Positions 56,753 to 64,000 of a stretch of DNA of 64,000 bases are shown here, piece after piece. Below the pieces are notes generated by a model. That model had not been told where the DNA came from. It was given only the letters and a program-made list of their open reading frames with translations, and made no database searches. Within the stretch, counting starts at the first letter, position 1. The number at the start of each line of letters is the position of its first letter. The DNA is from Drechslerella dactyloides (lineage: Eukaryota; Ascomycota; Orbiliomycetes; Orbiliales; Orbiliaceae). Both the position numbers and the translations under genes were made by a program. The DNA lies in assembly GCA_020064725.1 (NCBI GenBank), contig JAGTWJ010000006.1, positions 2,480,001-2,544,000 of the forward strand. The letters are read 5' to 3'.

Positions 56753-58609
56753 ATGTTCCTGCAGACTGTCGTTCTCTCGCTAGCCGAGTCTTACGTTCTC
56801 GTGCGCCTTTCTTACCTGTCAGCAGTCAGCCAGAACACCAATATCCAGTTCCTTGTAGGCGCTGCATCGTTGATTCTGCTGCAGAGCGTGGCTTATGGGA
56901 TCTATCATTGGATAATATATCCGATCTACTTCAGCCCGCTGTTGGGACTTCCGGAGCCGAAGGTACGTTCGCGCGAATGAGATCTGTTTTGGGACGGTTG
57001 CGTACGGGGAATGCACAAGATTCGTATGCGGATCAGATCTAACTTTCTATCGTCACGTTTGTGCAGGCTCCGAGTTTCTGGAACGGCCATGGCAAGGAGA
57101 TTGTTATCGCGCGGACGGGAGCCCCGCAGAAGGTCTGGATGAGGGAGGTCCCGAATGACGGGCTGATATTGTACAAAGTCAGTACAATAATGCTGTGTAA
57201 TGTCGATTTGGCGGGAATGAATGCTGGGTTGACGCTGTGGTAATGTAGGGTATCATGAACCGCGAGCGTCTCATGCCAACGAGTCCCAAGGTCCTCGCTG
57301 AGGTTCTCACGAGCAAATCGTACACCTTCGTCAAGCCGCGTCTCTTCCAGTTTGCGCTTGCCCGCCTCCTTGGAAATGGCCTCCTGATGGCCGAAGGCGA
57401 CGAGCACAAGCGCCAGCGCAAAATCCTTACGCCGGCCTTCCACCCGCGCCATCTGCGTTCGTTGTTCCCTCTGTTCTGGAGCAAATCTGTTGAGATGGTT
57501 CGTCTTGTATCGGCGGAAGTTGAGAAGGCCGAGGTTGATGACCCCGTTATCGACTTCAACTCCTGGGGCTCTCGCTGTACTCTTGATATCATTGGCAAGG
57601 CTGCCGCTGGGGTTGACTTTCAAGCGATGACCGATCCCAACGGCCGTATGCTCCAGGTATATCGCAAGGTCTTCCAGCCGTCGACCGGCCAGCAGTGGCT
57701 CGGTATCTTGAATATGTTCTTGCCACCGTGGTTCATGCGCAGGCTGCCTCTTCCCGCCGTTATGGAGATCACCGCTGCGAGGAACGTGATCATGAAGATT
57801 TGCGAGGACATCATCAGGACGAAGAAAGTCCAGATGGCCGAGAAGAAGGAGATGCACCCGGGTAGGTTCACCAATCGCTTGTCCATCATAGGATCACACC
57901 GCTAAGTAGCCTTCTGCAAACAGACATTCTGTCCATCATGATGGAAGACGGCGGTCTTACCGACGAAGAGATGAAGAATCAGCTCATGACGTTCATGGCT
58001 GCCGGCCACGAGACTACCGCTGCCGCAGTCTCCTGGTCCTGCTACGAACTCGCCCGTCGTCCTGACATCGCTGAGCGTCTCCGCGACGCCATCCGCGAAG
58101 CCATCCCCGACGGCCTTGACGACGAATCGATAAACATGGACACCATTGACAATATCCGCTACCTGCGAAACTTCTGCAACGAGATCCTCCGCTTCCACCC
58201 ACCCGTCCCCGTTACGCTTCGCGAAGCCGGTAAGAACGCCACCCTCAACGGCCACTTCATCCCTGAGAATACCGCGATCATGCTCGTCCCCGCTGCTATC
58301 AATCTGTCGCCGGAATTCTGGGGCCCTGATGCCGACGAATTCAACCCGGACCGGTGGGACAAGGAGGGCGGCGCTGGTGGCGCTACCTCCAACTATGGCA
58401 ATATGACATTCTTGATGGGCCCGCGAAGTTGCATTGGACAAAAGTTCTCGATCGAGGAGTTCAGAGCTTTGATCGCGTGCATCGCCGGGACGTTTGCCTT
58501 TGAGGAGGAGACGAAGGATATGGAGATTACTGTTCGCGGTGGGATCACACAGCGGCCGGTGCATAATGGCGGATTGCCATTGAAGACAAGAATCGTGCCT
58601 GGGTGGTAG
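56753..58609 (+). CDS. cytochrome P450 monooxygenase (539 aa, 4 exons)
   Basis: Exons 56753-56962, 57067-57177, 57249-57861, 57924-58609. A membrane-anchored haem-thiolate enzyme of the ER. Two hydrophobic N-terminal segments are followed by the Pro-rich hinge LLGLPEPKAPSF. P450 marks in order: helix I oxygen-binding motif MAAGHETTAAAVSW (about 345), ExxR as NEILR (about 400), the DEFNPDRW PERF-type motif (about 460), and the haem loop FLMGPRSCIGQKFS (about 480) with the Cys ligand. Length and the BAHLDHEL-like GDEHKRQRKILTPAFHPRHL suit fungal CYP4/CYP52-like clans; the substrate cannot be deduced. The nearest neighbours are housekeeping genes, so no cluster role is inferred. Confidence 0.93.
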
Positions 58610-58917
58610 ACAGATGGTGCAGAGGGGGCTTCTGGGACGAGTCGCATAGCGATGGCATGCTTGTCAGCGATGGATTAGAGTGTGTTCCTTGGTTCCTTGC
58701 GGTTGGACAAAGGCAACTGATTGTAATGCGTGATGTTTTGCGTCTCTTCTCCTTCTTTTGTGCTTTCGTTCGGCGTCTTCAATTGAATCCGAGTTATGTC
58801 GTTTGACCTTTATAACGAGGTACAGAACCAAGTAAGGACTTTTAATGAGAATATGTAGAGGGTATCATTATGTATGTACATTACATCTACATCCGGAAGT
58901 AATATCTAGCCGTCTTC
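58610..58917. other. shared 3' region of P450 and COX15 (convergent genes)
   Basis: T-rich after the P450 stop; presumably both 3' UTRs. Confidence 0.6.
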
Positions 58918-60550
58918 CTATACCGCTGGGTCCTGCTTCTCCTTCTCGACCTTCTTCCTCCCACCATTGCTCCTCCTCATGGCCACTAACCGTTTCTCCG
59001 CGACCTTCATCAATGTTCTGGGAACCCACACTCTGCTCCCAAGAATCAGGCAGCCAGTCAACAACGCCAAACTGTTGGCCTGGTGCAAGCTTGCTAACGT
59101 ATGCGGCACCAGATATATCAATGTACTAATCCCCAGCGCGACCTGCAAGCTGACCAGATGAACGAGCCCCAGGATCCCCTTCCTCGCATCCGGCGTGAGC
59201 ACTTTCTTTCGATTGAGCCTGCGTCCGTACGCCCATAGAGCAAGAATCACGATGAACGAAGTCGTAGCGAGGATCCGATGGTCAAGTTGCACGGTCGATG
59301 GGTTCTCCAGCATGTTGCGCCACACCAGATCATTATGCGGCGGCGGCTCACGCGAGTAGAATGGATCGAGCAGTTCGTCCTTCGATGGAGCGAAGCCCTC
59401 GCCCATATAGGGAAACTGGTTGTATATTAGCCCTGCGTCCAACCCTGCCACTAGCGCGCCGGACATCGCGGTAGTGAACACTAGCAGACTGACGAGTCCA
59501 ACGGCGATGCGCAGGGGTACTAAGGCGCCGATCCGCCGCTTCTTGAGTTCCTCGACGGCCTTCTTCGGGTCTTTTAGGAGCCGGTTTTCGCGCAGGATAC
59601 CGATACCACTGTAAAACATTGCGCTGTACACCGCGAATGCGGCGCCCAAGTGTGCGGTGAGTCGGTACTGGCTAACCCTTGGATGCGCGCCGGGTTTTTG
59701 GAATAAATCGTCCTGCAGCCCGCTCTTAACCATCCACCAGCCGATGAAACCCTGGAACCCGATACCGACTGCTATCGCTGCAAGCTTCAGCGCCATCGAC
59801 GACGTCACCCTCCGGCGGGCGACGAAATATATGGCCGGCAGCACGAAGGAGACGCCGATGACACGGCCGAGCAGCCGGTGCGTCCATTCCATGTAATAGA
59901 TAAATTTGTATTCGGACAGCCCCATCGTCGGATTAAGCAGTCGGAACTCAGGCGAATCGCGGTACTTGGAGAACTCGGATTCCCAGTCCGCATCACTGAG
60001 CGGCGGAAGCGCGCCGGTTACAGGTTTCCATTCTGTGATCGAGAGGCTGCAAGATTGCGTGTTAGCTTGGATTCTAGGGCGGATCGCGGACGGCGGGCAC
60101 TCACCCTGATTCTGTGAGTCTTGTGAGACCGCCCACTACGACGATGGCGAACACTAGACCAGCTGAACCGAGGAGCCAGAACCCGACTATCCTGTCAGAT
60201 ATATCCGGGAATCCCTTCTTCTTGACAGCCGATGCTGTGGACTTGACGGACGCATTGGCTTCGACGGCTGCTGTAGCAAGCTGTCTGTACGCTGATCTTG
60301 CTACACCATTGATTCCTAAAAAACCGGATTTCGCTTTCGAGAGCAGTGCAGTCCTCGAGCGGGGCTTGGTCCCGCTTGGGAAACTTGACTCGAGCTTTGC
60401 CCATGATGCTTTAAATGTGCTATATTTGGCGGTGAAAGAGGGCGTTTGTAGCCGGGATGTCGGTTGACGTCGCTGGCATTGGCGGCAGACGAACGCTGTA
60501 GAGGATAGGAGGCGGGTGCGCATGGCTACGCTGGCGAAGTTTGAAGCCAT
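58918..60550 (-). CDS. COX15: heme A synthase COX15, mitochondrial (524 aa, 2 exons)
   Basis: Exons (descending): 60105-60550 and 58918-60046; the 58-nt intron splits the conserved SGLSITEWKP. Cox15 oxidises heme O to heme A in the inner mitochondrial membrane for cytochrome oxidase. The start MASNFASVAMRTRLLSSTAF is a basic amphipathic presequence. Eight membrane helices follow, with the four conserved haem-ligand His in YYMEWTHRLLGR, RLTAHLGAAF, TVQLDHRILATT and VPHTLASLHQANSLAL. DDLFQKPGAHPRVS and the NQFPYMGEGFAPS loop are also standard. Length is close to yeast Cox15 (486 aa). The open frame extends upstream of the chosen ATG but without another ATG. Confidence 0.96.
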
Positions 60551-61231
60551 GATCGCGCATACCGTCGCGCGGTGAGTAGATGTCGTTAGGACCGCGCAAT
60601 GGCGAGGGTTGAAAGTGGGATGTTTGGAGTCCGGCTTCAAACCGCCAATTTCTCATTGGTGGTGTGATTGTGGCGCAACGCAGGAAATGCAACAGGTTCG
60701 ACGAAGACCGCAAGCAGTGTGCGTTGTCGTCGTGGCCGTGTGGGAGGCCGAAGTTGCATCACAGGTTAAAGGTCAAGAATATTAGCGCTTGGAGTGTGTA
60801 TGTATCGATATCAATCTTGAAATCGTTGGCTTCTTCTTCGCAGATATCGTATATACATGCATTAATTAAGTAAGTAGGTAAATAGTATAATATAAGATCA
60901 GATGGATATGAAAATACAAACATAGACTGATCTTCCTCCAGGGAGCCTTTAGTCTAATGAGGAGATACGAAGGTATATGCAGTAGAACAATCTCGAACGC
61001 CAGGTAGAATGCAAAGGGGGACATGAAAGGAGCGACAAAAAATCCTGCATGTGGTAGAATAGAAGAAGGGAAAGTTGGTATCATTAAGAGGATTGTGGAG
61101 TCCCACTAATACATGAACGATAAACAGATAATGCAGGTACGCGTACGGTGTATAAACCAAACTCCTGGGGAAAAGCACGTAAAGAGATATATTAAGAACT
61201 TCGTAGCGGATTATCGGGGATGGTTCAGCTA
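60551..61231. other. intergenic; COX15 promoter and rhodopsin-like gene 3' flank
   Basis: No gene. AT-rich towards the right end. Confidence 0.55.
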
Positions 61232-63051
61232 CTAGACCCAGTCGATGCCGCTGACTGGCTTGCCTTCCAACGATGCTTTCGAGGAGGTACCCGAGACGAC
61301 TGAAAACCCGCTCGGCGGCCGGTTGTCATCCTCGAGGATAGGCTTAGTGAGATCGTCAGAGCCCTCCCGCGGATCCCGCTGCATCGCTTTCTCGAGAGCG
61401 CTGACGGTTGGGGGGCAGCTAGCAGCTACTGGACCAGGACGCTTTGCTTCAACGAGGTCTTCAAGCGTTGCAGCCCTGCCAAGCGGCGGACCAAAGTCCT
61501 GAGGGGACGGCGGAATGATGTTCGTTGTGGGTATCTGGATCATGGTATGTGGTCGGTGGGTTTCGAATGAGCGCATGGCTAGCGTAGGACGACTGATGGT
61601 ATCGAACGAGGCACGCTTGATCTCAGCTTGCCGCTCAAGCTTTTCAGGACCCTCAACGTGTGTCGTGATCATCGGCTGGATGGGGCCCATCTGCGAGATG
61701 ATGAACGAATCAACTCGCTCGGACGTCTGCGACATGAGGACACTCTTGTTGATCGACTGGAGGGACTTTTCTGTGCTGTTGAACATCTCGCTGTAGCGGG
61801 GTGCGGGGCTGCGGCTACGGCTGCGCTTCTCGTTGTACGGAAGAGAGGAGTCGCCACTCTTGTAGCTGCTTGGGGCGTCCCGAGAGCTGCCGAAAGGGCG
61901 AAATTTGACACCGGCAATCTTGCAGTAGATCTTCTCGAGCAGAAGTTTCGATGGGGGGATGCAGGCGCAAATGATACCGATGGTAAGTTCTAGGAGACCC
62001 CACATACCAGGATCATAGATGGTCCCTGTGATTGAAAGCGGTCAGCGGTGGATATCGTATGGGATTTTAGGAGTGGACACTTACAAGTGAAGTCGAAGCC
62101 GTCGAGGAGCTGGGCGATGGTGACAACCCGCATGACAGCACAGATGCAACCGATCGCACCGATGACGAACAGTGACAAAGTGCTAAGCTTCCTCTTGATT
62201 GGCATTTGCAGCTCCCAGATTACCCTGATAGGTAGGATGAGCAAGGCCAGGTCCATGAAGATATGTATGATGCAGAAAGAATACAGCATTGGCTTTAGGC
62301 CGATGCACTTTGGCGCTCCATGCATCCGGAAATCGAAATCCAGCCCTCCCGCGATAGGTGAGCATTGGAAAATGAATGTGAATTCAGACACGAGGAAATA
62401 TACGATCTGAATAACCATGAAGCCTGTGAGGACCTTGCGCATCGGGTGGGTCGTCGGGATGATCCTCTCGTAGAGAAAGAGGATCGACATCTTGATCAAG
62501 GTAATGGACCATGTGTAGCCGATGAGATGGAAGTAGATGAACTTGAAGCAGTACTGTAATTGTTCCGGCGTAACGTCCCAGATGTGGTATCCGACACCAC
62601 CGTATATTAAGACTACCATGTTCCGAATGTTAGTACTTGGAAAGTAATATAGAGAATTGGTGGCACATACAGCAGAATTGTAGTGTAGTGAAGGCAGCTA
62701 CGCTGATGAGGGCCAAGACCATGCACCAGTCGTCAAGACCGAACTTGTGGATGATGAATACCCGGGTGTAAATTCTCATGAGGACCATGATAACCGCCAA
62801 TATGAAGAATACGCAGTCGATTATGTACATCGAAACCTGTCTGTTCTCAACAACATAGTCTTCCAACACTGTTAGTACTGCACCAAAGGGCCAACTGGTA
62901 TGGCTGGGAACATACTTGGATTTAATAACCACGGCGCCACAAATCCTGGAGGAGCAGGTCCATTGATACCCGCTTTGTGAGCCAGCACTGCTACCTCCTG
63001 TAGCCATAACGCGTGCTTTAGCTGCTCGGCTGTGACGTTTAGTGTCGTCAT
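61232..63051 (-). CDS. fungal rhodopsin-like seven-helix membrane protein (551 aa, 4 exons)
   Basis: Exons (descending): 62916-63051, 62671-62868, 62085-62612, 61232-62025. The start MTTLNVTAEQL is found only if a short first intron (47 nt) is removed; reading through it from a later ATG also stays open but gives a less natural N-terminus. Seven helices follow from about residue 58, with the family marks RIYTRVFIIHKFGLDDW, YGGVGYHIWDV, SITLIKMSILFLYERI, the Cys near FQCSPIAGG, and GMWGLLELTIGIICACIPPSKLLL. This is the Pezizomycotina-specific rhodopsin-domain family related to the PTH11 group; no retinal Lys motif is seen, so light sensing is not implied. A 250-residue Ser/Arg/Pro-rich cytosolic tail completes it. 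A CAG nine bases upstream of the chosen acceptor is an alternative in frame. Confidence 0.85.
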
Positions 63052-64000
63052 TGTCGATATAGTCCGGTCGTCCAGACGGGCCGCGCTCGAACTGCTGAAT
63101 GAATGAATGTTGTGTAGAATCTGCCTGCGAAACTGGCGCGCAGAAATCTAATATATTAATACTCGGATCGCAGTCTACAAAAGAGGGACCAGGCTCTTTT
63201 ATGTATGTCCGCGACCGCAGCAGATCGCTATCCCTCTTTTATCCAGCGGTGTGCGAGCGACGCTGCAGCATGCAGCAGCCTTGTTCTGGTTCTAGTTCGA
63301 GTCCAGCGTGGTTGTGCGGTGCGTTGGGCGTGTGTGATAAAACCCCCCTGTTCCTAACCTTGTCAGCGCTCCAAACCATGCGCCTCGATTCGGCTCGTCC
63401 ACCCCCAAACCGGGCTCCTCGCACGGAGGATATGTTATGACAAGGAGGCCCAAAAGGCCTTCTGGTGCCGCAGAGCGCTGCACTCGCGGCCGCGGTCTTG
63501 AGAGTCCGTGCAAGGAAATATTCAAAACCGAAAATATACGGATTTGGCGGATTCACTGATCCCAGCTCATTGATACCAATGAGATCCTCTATTTCTAATA
63601 TTGTCGCCAGATGTTTCCAACTCTTTCTTGGAACAGGCGGGGCAACGATATGTGAAGCGTCAACGAGGATCCGGATGGGGGATCCCAGCAACCATAGGAT
63701 ATCTTGACTGTATTCTGTCCGCAAAATAGCACGAGATCAAACGATGTAGAAACGATAAATGGGATACCTAAATGCTCAGGCTCTTGTCATAAATGCAAGG
63801 GACATTGGGCTCCATGTTATTTGGAGTTTCAAATCGTTGTCGATGTATATCGTGGATGACAAAAGAAAATTCTAGTGGGATGCATGAAGGAGGGAATGGC
63901 TGCATCGAAGGTAGATGTGCATGACAAGTGGGCGCACGCATGCATACGCCAGTGCTCGACGGCTGTCATGCCCCGACATATCCAGATTGCTGATTAACGA
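63052..64000. other. right-edge intergenic DNA, no gene recognised
   Basis: Promoter side of the rhodopsin-like gene. A 161-codon minus frame at 63239-63724 shows no domain and overlaps other open frames. Confidence 0.5.

Noticed and set aside
56753..63051. possible secondary-metabolite cluster (P450, methyltransferase elsewhere, membrane protein)
   Set aside because: No backbone synthase, transporter or pathway regulator; neighbours are COX15 and other conserved genes.

Overview
The window is nuclear DNA of a filamentous ascomycete (Pezizomycotina). Supporting this are many short introns of about 47-130 nt with GTAWGT/GTGAGT donors, intergenic gaps of 0.3-4 kb, and typical Pezizomycotina families: fungal rhodopsin-like membrane protein, LaeA-type methyltransferase, 2EXR protein, HeLo-type kinase-like protein and DUF2828 protein. 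No species is assigned. Gene models were spliced by hand, and each multi-exon model keeps one open frame from start to stop.

Layout. 0-0.3 kb: 5' part of a secreted cupredoxin-like gene running off the left edge. 0.3-13 kb: accessory, AT-richer DNA with few convincing genes. These are a small hydrophobic protein, a 185-aa membrane protein with a Cys-rich tail, an F-box protein with a long Cys-rich C-terminus, and several small Cys-rich ORFs on the minus strand. 13-16 kb: vacuolar-type Ca2+/H+ antiporter with an apparent 3-nt microexon. 16-20 kb: gene-poor. 20-22.1 kb: LaeA-like SAM methyltransferase in 12 exons. 23.6-30.5 kb: DUG2 (glutathione degradation, WD40 plus M20 peptidase) and REI1 (60S biogenesis zinc finger), divergently transcribed. 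30.5-36.3 kb: no intact gene; it holds a strong TATA box followed by a nested inverted repeat, three diverged repeats, an ankyrin-containing relic, and a second copy of a motif from the 3-kb gene. 36.3-38 kb: methionine aminopeptidase 2. 39.4-40.1 kb: MARVEL-type four-helix protein. 43-45.3 kb: yapsin-like aspartic protease homologue lacking both catalytic Asp residues. 45.3-49 kb: gene-poor. 49-50.4 kb: 2EXR-type protein. 51-52.7 kb: degraded ankyrin gene and degraded kinase-like (HeLo family) gene, head to head. 53.3-55.5 kb: intronless DUF2828/vWA protein. 56.8-63 kb: cytochrome P450, COX15 (heme A synthase) and a seven-helix rhodopsin-like protein.

Functional picture. The conserved genes (VCX-type antiporter, DUG2, REI1, MAP2, COX15) are housekeeping functions with no shared pathway. 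They sit between rapidly changing accessory blocks of F-box and Cys-rich proteins and broken ankyrin/kinase-like genes, the last being a class linked to fungal allorecognition. No backbone synthase of a secondary metabolite cluster is present, so the P450 and the LaeA-like enzyme are not evidence of a cluster. No CRISPR, rRNA or complete tRNA was seen. The most checkable novelties are the 3-nt microexon, the catalytically dead protease homologue, the nested inverted repeat at 31.2 kb, and the local family of small MC...CxH Cys-rich proteins.
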